Source: Steroidobacteraceae bacterium
GTDB taxonomy: Bacteria; Pseudomonadota; Gammaproteobacteria; Steroidobacterales; Steroidobacteraceae
Reading direction: 5' to 3'
DNA length: 64,000 bases
Assembly: GCA_027531255.1 (NCBI GenBank)
Contig: JAPZRU010000002.1
Location: 496,001 to 560,000 of the forward strand
Below the pieces are notes generated by a model. It made no database searches, was not told the origin of the DNA, and saw nothing but the letters and a program-made list of their open reading frames with translations. Positions 8,186 through 15,771 of this stretch are shown piece after piece. Position 1 is the first letter of the stretch. Each line of letters opens with the position of its first letter. Both the position numbers and the translations under genes were made by a program.

Positions 8186-9175
8186 ATGCGCCCGTTCGAG
8201 ACTTCCCGCCGCCACGCGATTCGCCGTGCCGCGGTTCGCGCGACCGCCTCGGCCCTCGTCGTCTCGTTAGCACTCGCCGGCTGCACCACCGGCGCGATAC
8301 GGGCGCCGGACGCGGGTGGCGCCGTCGGGACGCGCGCGACGCCCGTGGACGGCGAACTGGTGCGTTACAGCTTCGTCGCTTTCCGCGAGACGCAGCGCAT
8401 CGCGGCGCGGCGCTTCGACTCGCTGCCCGGCACGACCGCACGCGTGCTCGGCGCCGACCCGGAACTGGGCCGCATCGCGGCGGTGGTCGACGTGCCCGCC
8501 GGCTACGCCTCGGCGGACGACGTCGATTTCCGGGAGAGCTTCGAGTTCTACGTGCTGGACGGCGCCGTGCGCTTCGGCGCCGAAGCACTGGTCGCGGGCG
8601 ATTTCGCCTTCGTGCCGCCGGGCGTGCGGATGCCGGTGCTCGCGTCCACCCGGGGCGCTCGCCTGCTCGCCTTCCACGATCCGTCCACGGCGGACTCGGA
8701 AGCCCTGGAGAAGCAGCAGGCCCGCGGCCCCTACGTCACTCGCGGCGCGGAGGCGCGCTGGTCGCCCGGCACGGTCAGCCAGGCGGCGGGCGTGGACGTG
8801 CCGCTCGAGATCAAGCACCTGAAGCAGGACCCCTGGACCGGTGCGCGCACGTGGCTCGTACGCATGAAGGGCGGCGTGCAGGTGCCGTGGGAACGGCACT
8901 CGGTGCCCGAGGAGGGCTACCTGCTCGCCGGCGACTACCGCCTCGTCGAGTGCCTGCGGGACGGCGCGTTCGTCGGCTCGTACCGCCCGGGTGGCTATTT
9001 CTATCGGCCCGGCGGAATCCTCCACAGCGGCCCGGAGTCCGGCACGCGGCGGGGCGCGACGTGGCTGATGCGTTCGCCGGCCACGCTCGACGTGCAGTTC
9101 TACACGGAGTGCCGCGACGGCCGTGGCGAGGGACCGCTCGGCACGCCGTCGACGGACGCGCCTGCGCCGCCCTGA
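8186..9175 (+). CDS. Lipoprotein with two cupin-like domains (DUF4437-like)
   Basis: A 329-residue lipoprotein precursor: basic N-terminus, hydrophobic stretch and lipobox LAGC with Cys33. The mature part contains two cupin-type halves. The first has EFYVLDGAVRFGAEALVAGDFAFVPPG (split here: EFYVLDGAVRFG then GDFAFVPPG); the second has VPWERHSVPEEGYLLAGDYR and YFYRPGGILHSGP, with histidines at the expected metal-binding strands. This duplication and the closing pattern resemble DUF4437 proteins. No ligand or enzymatic role is known. A GGAG lies about 10 nt before the ATG. The gene stands alone, followed by a small membrane protein gene. Confidence 0.72.
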   Translation: MRPFETSRRHAIRRAAVRATASALVVSLALAGCTTGAIRAPDAGGAVGTRATPVDGELVRYSFVAFRETQRIAARRFDSLPGTTARVLGADPELGRIAAVVDVPAGYASADDVDFRESFEFYVLDGAVRFGAEALVAGDFAFVPPGVRMPVLASTRGARLLAFHDPSTADSEALEKQQARGPYVTRGAEARWSPGTVSQAAGVDVPLEIKHLKQDPWTGARTWLVRMKGGVQVPWERHSVPEEGYLLAGDYRLVECLRDGAFVGSYRPGGYFYRPGGILHSGPESGTRRGATWLMRSPATLDVQFYTECRDGRGEGPLGTPSTDAPAPP

Positions 9176-9314
9176 TCGGAGCGGGGACCGCGATCCCCAT
9201 GTACGTTTCGCCGTTCGGGAACCAATCTTCCCGCGCCAAGTCGGACCCGGTGAATCTCCGACCCCTCTGACGGCACTCCCAGCCGCCACGTCGGAGTTCC
9301 ACAGGAGTATCGCG

Positions 9315-9623
9315 GTGAAGAAGATCGTCTGGGGTCTGGGATTGACGGCGCTGGCGCTGTGGTCGCTGCTGACGTGGGGCACCTACGCCCTCGTCACCGG
9401 CGCCGGCGACTTCGTCGCGGCGAACGCCGACCTGGTCGCGGCATGGCCCGAGTGGCAGTACTGGCTGCAGTGGTCGCTGCGCCTCGTCGAGGCCTTCGGC
9501 GTTGCGCTGCTCTGGGCAATCTGGGGCGTCGGCGCCCTCTTCATCGTCGGCGGCACGTGGCTCGTCGGCCGCCTGACCGCGAGCGCGCAGCGCTTCCGCA
9601 CGCTCGCGACGCGGCCCGTCTGA
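9315..9623 (+). CDS. Small two-helix membrane protein of unknown function
   Basis: A 102-residue protein initiated by GTG, with an ACAGGAG ribosome-binding site 7 nt upstream that decides the start. Two hydrophobic helices (residues about 4-28 and 50-78) flank a tryptophan-rich loop (AAWPEWQYWLQW); the C-terminus is basic (RLTASAQRFRTLATRPV). I do not recognise a named family. A strong terminator follows directly, so it is the last or only gene of its unit. Confidence 0.65.
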   Translation: MKKIVWGLGLTALALWSLLTWGTYALVTGAGDFVAANADLVAAWPEWQYWLQWSLRLVEAFGVALLWAIWGVGALFIVGGTWLVGRLTASAQRFRTLATRPV

Positions 9624-9631
9624 GGCCGCGC

Positions 9632-9666
9632 GGCCCGGACGGCGCGAACCGTCCGGGCCTTCTTTC
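9632..9666 (+). terminator. Rho-independent terminator after the small membrane protein gene
   Basis: An 11-bp perfect stem, GGCCCGGACGG (9632-9642) and CCGTCCGGGCC (9649-9659), closes a CGCGAA loop and is followed by TTCTTT. It begins 9 nt after the stop codon. Confidence 0.92.
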
Positions 9667-9764
9667 ATCTCCTGCCGACCCGCGCGGCCCACGCGACCTC
9701 GAAGGTCGCCGGCCGCGAGGGCCTCGTCGTAGCGCCGGCCGCCGCGCAGCCGGCGCCGTCGCGG

Positions 9765-10853
9765 TCACGCGGTCCGCGCGCTGCCGTCGCCCGGTGCACC
9801 CGTGGCCGGACCCTGCGGCGTCGAGCCGCCGCGCGTCTTCCACAGCGAGTACAGCACGCCGCCCGCGAGCAGGCCCGCGGTGACGCCGAGGCTCAGGCTC
9901 GCCGGCACCTTGCCTTCGAACAGCCAGTCGCCGAGGAAGATCTTCAGGCCGATGAAGATCAGCACGATCGACAGCGCGTACTTGAGGTAGTGGAAGCGGT
10001 GCACCACCGCCGCCAGCGCGAAGTACAGCGCGCGCAGGCCGAGGATCGCGAAGATGTTCGACGTGTAGACGATGAACGGGTCCGGCGTGATCGCGAAGAT
10101 CGCCGGCACCGAGTCGATCGCGAACACCAGGTCGGCGATCTCGACCAGCACCAGGCAGAGGAACAGCGGCGTCGCGAACGCGACGATCTTGCCGGTCTTC
10201 GGGTCCGGCTGCTTCACGAAGAAGGCCTGGCCGTGCAGCTCGTCGGTCACGCGCATGCGCTTGCGCAGGAACTTCAGCACCGGGTTGTTCGCGATGTCCG
10301 GCTGCTGGTCCATCATCACGATCATCTTGATGCCGGTGAGGATCAGGATGACGGCGAAGATGTACATCACCCAGTAGAACTCCATCACGAGCGCGGCGCC
10401 GAGGCCGATCATGATGGCGCGCAGCACGATCACGCCGAGGATGCCCCAGAACAGCACGCGGTGCTGGTAGATGGCGGGCACGGCGAAGTACGTGAAGATC
10501 ATCGAGATGATGAACACGTTGTCCATCGCGAGCGTCTTCTCGACGAGATAGCCGGTGAGGTACAGCTGCACGGCCGTCCACGCGCGCTCGCTCGCGGTCG
10601 CGGCGCCGGCGATCGACGGGTCGATCGCGCCCGCGTCGGCGTAGGCCGAGTACACCCACCAGATCGCGCCGGCCCACGCGAGGCCGAGCCCGATGTAGAG
10701 GGCCGACATCCAGAGGCTCTCCTTGACGCCGATCTCGTGCGCGTCGCGGTGGAGCACGCCGAGGTCGAACACCAGGATGGCGAGCACGGCGCCGATGAAC
10801 GCCAGCCATATCCAGACCGGCATGCCGAGCCAGAGCGACAGCAGGAAGTCCAT
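9765..10853 (-). CDS. TerC/Alx family integral membrane protein (probable metal exporter)
   Basis: A 362-residue, nine-helix-type TerC family protein. Conserved landmarks include FDLGVLHRDAHEIGVKESLW, the acidic motif EKTLAMDNVFIISMIF, and LVEIADLVFAIDSVPAIFAI; the aspartates in these membrane motifs are characteristic. The start is set by a GAGGAG about 9 nt before ATG 10853. The C-terminal 25 residues are low complexity. E. coli Alx, of this family, exports manganese, and TerC proteins are tied to metal loading of exported enzymes or tellurite tolerance. A strong sigma-70-like promoter lies about 230 nt upstream, leaving a long leader. Family is certain; the transported ion is inference. 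Confidence 0.92.
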   Translation of the reverse strand: MDFLLSLWLGMPVWIWLAFIGAVLAILVFDLGVLHRDAHEIGVKESLWMSALYIGLGLAWAGAIWWVYSAYADAGAIDPSIAGAATASERAWTAVQLYLTGYLVEKTLAMDNVFIISMIFTYFAVPAIYQHRVLFWGILGVIVLRAIMIGLGAALVMEFYWVMYIFAVILILTGIKMIVMMDQQPDIANNPVLKFLRKRMRVTDELHGQAFFVKQPDPKTGKIVAFATPLFLCLVLVEIADLVFAIDSVPAIFAITPDPFIVYTSNIFAILGLRALYFALAAVVHRFHYLKYALSIVLIFIGLKIFLGDWLFEGKVPASLSLGVTAGLLAGGVLYSLWKTRGGSTPQGPATGAPGDGSARTA

Positions 10854-11081
10854 GGGAATCACTCCTCGAAGGGGAAGGCGGCGACGGCCGCGCGGGCCGG
10901 GTCGGCCGCGCGGCGCGGCACGGACCGGGCGCGGGGCGCGCGGTCGGGGAATCGACGACGGGACGTCGGCCGGCAACCGGCAGACGCGGTACGGGGGAAC
11001 ATCGGGCCTCCGGGCGGAACAGCACAGCCGTTCCGACATGGCGGACGCGGCTGCGTCCGTCAGAGGGGCCCGGAACTGGAT
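10854..11081 (-). promoter_or_regulatory. Long structured 5' leader of the TerC-family gene
   Basis: From the predicted start of transcription to the ATG there are about 230 nt of very GC-rich RNA. Near its 5' end GGACGC-AGCC-GCGTCC forms a hairpin (about 11041-11060). Leaders of TerC/Alx genes in other bacteria often contain the manganese-sensing yybP-ykoY element; I looked for its conserved loops and did not find them, so no riboswitch is claimed. A shorter pH- or metal-responsive leader cannot be excluded. There is no coding gene in it. Confidence 0.35.
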
Positions 11082-11088
11082 AACGCGA

Positions 11089-11116
11089 ATTCTAGATCAC
11101 GTATCGCGATTGTCAA
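11089..11116 (-). promoter_or_regulatory. Sigma-70-type promoter for the TerC-family gene
   Basis: Read on the minus strand, TTGACA (11116-11111) and TAGAAT (11094-11089) are separated by 16 bp inside an AT-rich island that stands out from the GC-rich surroundings. Transcription would start near 11082 and run toward the TerC-family gene. Confidence 0.72.
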
Positions 11117-11222
11117 TGCTTCGTTCAGGTGCAGCTGGACAAGCGGTCCGGCGGGCGGCGACGGCTGTGGCGGGCTGCAGCCGAGAGGGGTTGCGATGTC
11201 CAGGACGGACGGCGGCCCCGCC

Positions 11223-13025
11223 TCAGCCCCGGCGTAGCAGCCGGGCCCGACCGCCGGTCTCCTCGAGCACACCGACCGCGCCGCCACCGAGGCCGGCCGC
11301 ATTGGCCTCGTCCGTGTCGACGTGCATCTCGAGCCGGAAGTTCTCGCCGACGCGCACCAGCACGTCGCCGAACACGAGGTCGCGCCCGTCCGAATCCACG
11401 CGTACGTCCACGCGGTCGCCGCTCGCGACGCCGAGGGCCTCGGCCTCGGCGGGCCGCATGTGGATGTGGCGCAGTGCGCAGATCACGCCTTTCGGGATCG
11501 TGACCGCGCCGGCCGGACCCTCGATGCGGATGCCCGGGGTGTTGTCGAGGTCGCCGGACTCGCGCACGGGCGCGTCCACGCCGAGCGTGAACTCGTCGGT
11601 GCGCGAGATCTCGACCTGGTCGTTCTGCCGCGGCGGTCCAAGCACGCGCACCTGGTCGAGGTGCCCCTTCGGGCCGACCAGCCGCACGGTCTCCCTGGCT
11701 GCGTACTGCCCGGGCTGCGAGATCGGCTTGAGCGGCGCGAGCTCGTAACCCGGGCCGAACAGCGTGGCGATGCTCCGCTCCGTCAGGTGCACGTGGCGCG
11801 CCGACACCGCGATCGGCACCGTCAGCTCGCCCTTCACTTCGTGGCCGCCCGACACGAGGCGGCGCACGCGCGTCGCGATCGCGAGTTCCTCGTCGGTCGC
11901 GACCACGAGCAGCCGGCAGCGCGCGTGCGGCTCCGAGATCTCGCGGACGCGTGTCGAGTGGTCCACGCGCGCGTCGCGGTTCAGGTCCTCGTCGAGCGCG
12001 GCACCGAGGAACTCGAGCCGCTGCGCGACGCGGTGGCGCACGAGCGCGCTGTTCTGCCCGACGCCGCCGGTGAACACGATCGCGTCGAGACCGCCCATCA
12101 CCGCCGCGTAGGCGCCGACGTACTTGCGGATGCGGTGCGTGTAGATCGCGATCGCGAGCCGCGCGACGTCGTCGCCCGCGGACGCGCGCGCTTCGACCTC
12201 GCGGAAGTCCGGCGTGCCGACGAGGCCGACGAGGCCGGAGTGCCGGTTCAGCAGTTCGTCCACCTCGCCCACCGAGCGCCCGTCGCGCAGGAGCGCGAGC
12301 ACGACGCCGGGATCGAGGTCGCCGGGACGTGTCGCCATCACGAGGCCCTCGAGCGGCGTGAGGCCCATGCTGGTGTCGATGCTGCGGCCGAACTCCACCG
12401 CGCAGACGCTCGCACCGCTGCCGAGATGACAGGTGACGAGCCGCAGCCGGTCCGGGTCGGTGCCGAGGAAGCGCGCCGCCTCGCCCGCGACGAACTCGTG
12501 GCTGGTGCCGTGGAAGCCGTAGCGCCGCAGGCCGAGCGGCTGAGCCACCTCGCGCGGCAGCGCGTACTCGCGCGCGCGGCGCGGCAGCGTGGCGTGGAAC
12601 GCGGTGTCGAACACCGCCACGTGCGGCAGCCGCGGCAGGCGCACGCGCGCGGCGCGGATGCCGGCGAGCGCGGCGGGATTGTGCAGCGGCGCGAGCGGCA
12701 CGAGCGACTCGATGCCGACCTCGACCTCGGCGTCCACGACCACCGGCTTCGTGAAGCGCTCGCCGCCGTGCGCGACGCGATGGCCGACCGCGACGAGCCG
12801 CTGCCGCAGCGCCGGGCGCCGGTCGAGCGCGTCGAGGATCGCGGCGACCGCGTGCGCGTGCTCGGGCGCGTGCACTTCGCCCTCCGAGTCGCCCACGCGC
12901 AGGCGCGGCGCGGAGCCGAGCCCCGTGACCGACAGGTCGAGGACGTGCCTGCCGTCGGCGCCGACGAGGGCCGCCTTGACCGACGAGCTGCCGCAATTGA
13001 CGACCAGTACGAGCGTTTCGTCCAT
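11223..13025 (-). CDS. ackA: Bifunctional acetate kinase - PduL-type phosphotransacylase fusion
   Basis: A 600-residue single chain. Residues 1-398 are a full acetate/propionate kinase: VVNCGSSSVKAAL at the N-terminus, GFHGTSHEFV, TCHLGSGASVCAVEFGRSID, MATRPGDLDPG and VFTGGVGQNS. Residues 399-600 are a full PduL-type phosphate acyltransferase: VPIAVSARHVHLTE with the zinc-binding HVH, QPGQYAARETV, LGPPRQNDQVEISRTD, ALRHIHMRPAEAE and LEMHVDTDEANAAGL. Both halves keep their metal and catalytic residues. The pair interconverts acetyl-CoA, acetyl phosphate and acetate with ATP gain, here joined so that acetyl phosphate could pass directly. ATG 13025 matches the normal AckA N-terminus. No shell protein or other microcompartment gene is near. 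Confidence 0.93.
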   Translation of the reverse strand: MDETLVLVVNCGSSSVKAALVGADGRHVLDLSVTGLGSAPRLRVGDSEGEVHAPEHAHAVAAILDALDRRPALRQRLVAVGHRVAHGGERFTKPVVVDAEVEVGIESLVPLAPLHNPAALAGIRAARVRLPRLPHVAVFDTAFHATLPRRAREYALPREVAQPLGLRRYGFHGTSHEFVAGEAARFLGTDPDRLRLVTCHLGSGASVCAVEFGRSIDTSMGLTPLEGLVMATRPGDLDPGVVLALLRDGRSVGEVDELLNRHSGLVGLVGTPDFREVEARASAGDDVARLAIAIYTHRIRKYVGAYAAVMGGLDAIVFTGGVGQNSALVRHRVAQRLEFLGAALDEDLNRDARVDHSTRVREISEPHARCRLLVVATDEELAIATRVRRLVSGGHEVKGELTVPIAVSARHVHLTERSIATLFGPGYELAPLKPISQPGQYAARETVRLVGPKGHLDQVRVLGPPRQNDQVEISRTDEFTLGVDAPVRESGDLDNTPGIRIEGPAGAVTIPKGVICALRHIHMRPAEAEALGVASGDRVDVRVDSDGRDLVFGDVLVRVGENFRLEMHVDTDEANAAGLGGGAVGVLEETGGRARLLRRG

Positions 13026-13122
13026 GAACCGGGAGGTGTGCGCAGCGAGCGCGCGTTCTGCCTGCGTAAACCGTACTGCGCGCCGGCCGACGCGGCGCGG
13101 ACGGGCGGGACGGGGTGCGGCG

Positions 13123-13134
13123 GATGCTAGCATC
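13123..13134. promoter_or_regulatory. Perfect 12-bp palindrome in the ackA-pduL / AI-2E carrier intergenic region
   Basis: GATGCTAGCATC is a perfect palindrome about 40 nt before the plus-strand ATG at 13175, between the divergent kinase fusion and the carrier. It could be an operator; no second copy is seen, so this is weak. Confidence 0.3.
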
Positions 13135-13174
13135 GCGGCCGCGGCACTTACGACCGTGACGGGAGGGCGCAGCA

Positions 13175-14326
13175 ATGGACCAGCCGGGATCGCCCGCAAA
13201 CGAGGCCGCACCTCCGCGCGACGGCCTGCTGCCGGACGGCACGACGCCGGCGGGACCGACGAGCCGGTTCTACCGCCGCGCGTTCGGGCTCGCGGTCGCG
13301 GCGATCATGGCCGTGCTGCTGTACCGGATCGTCCAGCCGTTCCTCGCGCCGATCGCGTGGGCGATCTTCTTCGCCTTCCTGCTGCAGACGCCGCAGGGCC
13401 GCCTCGCCCGCGCGTGGGGCGGGCGCGACTCGCTGGCGGCGTTCGCGATGACGGTCCTGACGCTGGTCGTGCTGGTAGGCCCCCTGTCGCTGCTGGGCGG
13501 CGCGTTCGCCACCCAGGCCCGTGCGCTGATCGCGGGGCTGCAGCGCTGGGTGACCGAACTCCGGATCCACAGCTTCGCCGACCTCACGGAACTGCCGGCC
13601 ACGCGCCGGGCGCTCGCGTGGCTCGAGCGGCACGTCGCGATCTCCGCCGACCAGCTGCGCGAGTGGGCGGTGGCCGGCGCGCAGCGCGTGCTCGAGCCGC
13701 TCGCCTCGATGGGCGGCCAGGTGTTCCTCGGCGCGGTCGGCACGCTCGTCAGCTTCACCGTCATGCTGTTCGTGCTGTTCTTCCTGGTGCGCGACGGCAC
13801 GCCGATCGCGCGCACGACGCTGCGCCTGATCCCGCTGTCGCCGCCGAAGAAGGAACGACTCGCGCACCACATGGAGGCGGTGACGCGCGCGGTCGTGTTC
13901 GGCACGGTGGTGACCGCGATCCTGCAGGGCCTGCTGGTCGGCATCGGCTTCGCGATCGCGGGCCTGCCGTCCGCGGTCGTGTTCGGCGTGATCGCCGCGG
14001 TACTCTCGGTCGTCCCGTTCGGCGGCACCGCGCTCGTCTGGCTGCCCGGTGCGGCCTACCTCTGGTTCCAGGGCGAAGTCGGCTGGGCGATCTTCCTGCT
14101 GGTGTGGGGCGGCGCGATCGTCGGCCTCGCCGACAACTTCGTGCGGCCGATGCTGATCTCGGGCCGCACCGAGGTGCCGACGCTGGCGGTGTTCATCGGC
14201 GTGCTCGGCGGACTTTCGGCGTTCGGGCTGGTGGGGCTGTTCCTGGGGCCGCTGATCGTCGCGCTCGCGCTCGCGCTCGTGCGGTTCGCCGACGAGTCCA
14301 TCGCGGACGGCGAGCGCAGCGACTGA
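13175..14326 (+). CDS. AI-2E family (PerM/TqsA-type) membrane transporter
   Basis: A 383-residue protein with the AI-2E family layout: paired N-terminal helices (LAVAAIMAVLLYRIVQPFLAP), a periplasmic-loop middle region (residues about 110-180), then the conserved block FVLFFLVRDG, LQGLLVGIGFAIAGLP and the late motif DNFVRPMLISGRTEVPTL. Length is normal. A GGGAGGG lies about 8 nt before ATG. Members export AI-2 in E. coli (TqsA) or act as Na+/H+ antiporters in alkaliphiles; the substrate here is unknown. A second, separate member lies at 40011-41108. Confidence 0.9.
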   Translation: MDQPGSPANEAAPPRDGLLPDGTTPAGPTSRFYRRAFGLAVAAIMAVLLYRIVQPFLAPIAWAIFFAFLLQTPQGRLARAWGGRDSLAAFAMTVLTLVVLVGPLSLLGGAFATQARALIAGLQRWVTELRIHSFADLTELPATRRALAWLERHVAISADQLREWAVAGAQRVLEPLASMGGQVFLGAVGTLVSFTVMLFVLFFLVRDGTPIARTTLRLIPLSPPKKERLAHHMEAVTRAVVFGTVVTAILQGLLVGIGFAIAGLPSAVVFGVIAAVLSVVPFGGTALVWLPGAAYLWFQGEVGWAIFLLVWGGAIVGLADNFVRPMLISGRTEVPTLAVFIGVLGGLSAFGLVGLFLGPLIVALALALVRFADESIADGERSD

Positions 14327-14352
14327 CCTCAGAGCCGGTAGCTCGTCGTCGT

Positions 14353-14916
14353 TCAGCGCACCTCGCAGCGCTCGTCGGTGCAGGCCGCGGCGGCCGTGGT
14401 GGCCGCGCCGACCTCGGCGGTCGCGGCGCGCGCGGCGGCCGCCGCGCGTGCCTCGACCAGCAGCTGCCCGATCTCCGCACCGAGGTGCAGGTCGCTGACC
14501 TGGCCGAAGTGCTGCGCGCGGCGACGACCTGCGTGGTCGATCAGCACGAGCGTCGGCGTGCCGGCCATGTCGTAGGCGGCCATCGTCGCCGGGATGCGTC
14601 CGGTCGGGCGGTCGATCGCCACGGGAAAGCCGATCCGGTACTCGTGGAGGAAGGCCTCGAGCGCCTCGCGCCGGCCCTGCACGTCGTGGTGCTCGAACAC
14701 GGCGTGCAGCCCGACGACCTGCACGTCGGCATCGCGGAACGACGCGCTCACGCGCTGCGCCTGCGGCAGACCGTGCTGCACGCAGCCGGGGCACAGCATC
14801 TGGAACGCCTCGATCACGACCACGCGGCCGCGCAGGCGCGCGAGCGAGAGCGGCTCGCGCGCGTTCAGCCAGCCGGCGACGTCGAGTTCGGGGGCGAGAA
14901 GCGGATCGGCGGACAC
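14353..14916 (-). CDS. Thioredoxin-like/redoxin protein with CPGC motif
   Basis: A 187-residue cytoplasmic thioredoxin-fold protein. GRVVVIEAFQMLCPGC puts a CPGC active-site motif near residue 47, followed by HGLPQAQRV; a later AYDMAGTPTLVLIDHAG contains the cis-proline of the fold. The layout is that of TlpA/AhpC-TSA redoxins, but the domain begins directly without signal peptide. The GTG start at 14916 is preceded by GGAG at about 9 nt; longer in-frame extensions lack family character. The C-terminus is alanine-rich with two further cysteines (CTDERCEVR). It is convergent with the AI-2E carrier. Confidence 0.75.
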   Translation of the reverse strand: MSADPLLAPELDVAGWLNAREPLSLARLRGRVVVIEAFQMLCPGCVQHGLPQAQRVSASFRDADVQVVGLHAVFEHHDVQGRREALEAFLHEYRIGFPVAIDRPTGRIPATMAAYDMAGTPTLVLIDHAGRRRAQHFGQVSDLHLGAEIGQLLVEARAAAAARAATAEVGAATTAAAACTDERCEVR

Positions 14917-15005
14917 GACTGGAGCTCCGTGGGGTGCACTCGCGAGTTCGACGGGGGCTGCGCGGCGTGCCGACGACCCCGAGGGGTCGTCGGCGCGCGC
15001 CGGCG

Positions 15006-15677
15006 TCAGAAATCCCCGTCCTTCACGTACGGGTGGCTCCACAGGATCACCTGCAGCAGCACGGACTTCACCCACGCCTGGTGCATCGCCTCGACCTGCT
15101 CGGGCGAGGCGCCGCCCTTCGCCAGGAACGGCTTCAGCGTCGCGGTGACCGGATAGAGCAGCGCCGGCACGTAACGGTACGCGATGTGCGGCACGGACTC
15201 GACGGCGTCGGTGCGGTTCTTGCCGAAGCGGTGGTGACGACGACCGATCTCGAACTGGTAGTCGAGCCAGCGCTGGTCGTACCGCGCGTTCGCGGTGTCG
15301 AGGATCCACTGCCGGAAGCGGTGCCGCACGGCCGCGAGGTACGCGGCATCCGGCGCACCGGTGCGGGCGTTCCCGAAGTACTGCACGAGCTGCGGCTGCG
15401 AGGCGACGAAGCCGTACCAGACGTCGAGGATGGCTTCGGCCTGCGGCTCGAGGATGGGCGCGGAGGCCCGCAGCGCGGCGAGGTCCTCGTCGCCGAGCAG
15501 CAGCGTGCGCTTCAGCAGGTCGAGTTCCTCGAGCGTCATCGGCGCGCGCGCCACCGCGGGCTGGCCGAGGGTGTAGCCGGGGATGGCCGCTGTCCGGGCG
15601 GCGGTCTCGGCGGCGAGGCTGGACTGGGCGGTCATGGCGATCACTCCTGTGGCAACGAGTCGAAGGATGCGGTTCAC
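15006..15677 (-). CDS. Protoglobin with an N-terminal signal peptide (predicted exported)
   Basis: A 223-residue protein. Residues about 1-23 form a signal peptide (basic NRILR, hydrophobic LVATGVIAM, cleavage region SSLAAE). The mature part is a complete protoglobin: IPGYTLGQPAVARAPMTLEE, LDVWYGFVASQP, RFRQWILDTANARYDQRWLD, GRRHHRFGKNRTD with the likely proximal heme histidine, and HQAWVKSVLLQVILWSHPYV. Known bacterial protoglobins are usually cytoplasmic single-domain heme proteins binding O2, CO and NO. The GTG start at 15677 is supported by GGAGAAG 6 nt upstream. It is divergent from a MarR-type regulator and shares with it a region holding two identical-arm palindromes, one just upstream of this gene's ribosome-binding site. 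Confidence 0.85.
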   Translation of the reverse strand: MNRILRLVATGVIAMTAQSSLAAETAARTAAIPGYTLGQPAVARAPMTLEELDLLKRTLLLGDEDLAALRASAPILEPQAEAILDVWYGFVASQPQLVQYFGNARTGAPDAAYLAAVRHRFRQWILDTANARYDQRWLDYQFEIGRRHHRFGKNRTDAVESVPHIAYRYVPALLYPVTATLKPFLAKGGASPEQVEAMHQAWVKSVLLQVILWSHPYVKDGDF

Positions 15678-15692
15678 GGTCTTCTCCAAGTG

Positions 15693-15707
15693 GTATCGTC
15701 GCGATAC
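15693..15707. promoter_or_regulatory. Operator palindrome GTATCG-N3-CGATAC, protoglobin-proximal copy
   Basis: GTATCG TCG CGATAC is a perfect 6-bp inverted repeat with a 3-nt centre, 16 nt upstream of the protoglobin GTG and overlapping its early leader. The arms are identical to those of the copy at 15748-15762. The two centres are 55 bp apart, fitting a homodimeric winged-helix regulator such as the adjacent MarR-family protein. Confidence 0.75.
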
Positions 15708-15736
15708 TATTTTATCGTGACCCGCCCGCCGCGCCG

Positions 15737-15765
15737 TTGTCAATACGGTATCGCTGCGATACTAT
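15737..15765 (+). promoter_or_regulatory. Promoter of the MarR-family gene; probable leaderless transcript
   Basis: TTGTCA (15737-15742) and TACTAT (15760-15765) are spaced by 17 bp. Transcription would start at about 15772, which is the ATG itself, so the mRNA would have little or no leader; no ribosome-binding site precedes the ATG. The operator palindrome occupies the spacer and overlaps the -10 box, an arrangement for repression or autoregulation. Confidence 0.65.
15748..15762. promoter_or_regulatory. Operator palindrome GTATCG-N3-CGATAC, regulator-proximal copy
   Basis: GTATCG CTG CGATAC has the same arms as the site at 15693-15707 and lies between the -35 and -10 boxes of the regulator's own promoter. 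Confidence 0.75.
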
Positions 15766-15771
15766 TGCGCC

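Noticed and set aside
10854-11081. yybP-ykoY (manganese) riboswitch in the TerC-family leader
   Set aside because: The conserved internal loops of that class are not visible; only a generic GC-rich hairpin is present.
15738-15743. TTGACA on the minus strand as -35 box for the protoglobin
   Set aside because: No -10 box at 16-18 bp; the sequence is the reverse of the regulator promoter's TTGTCAA.
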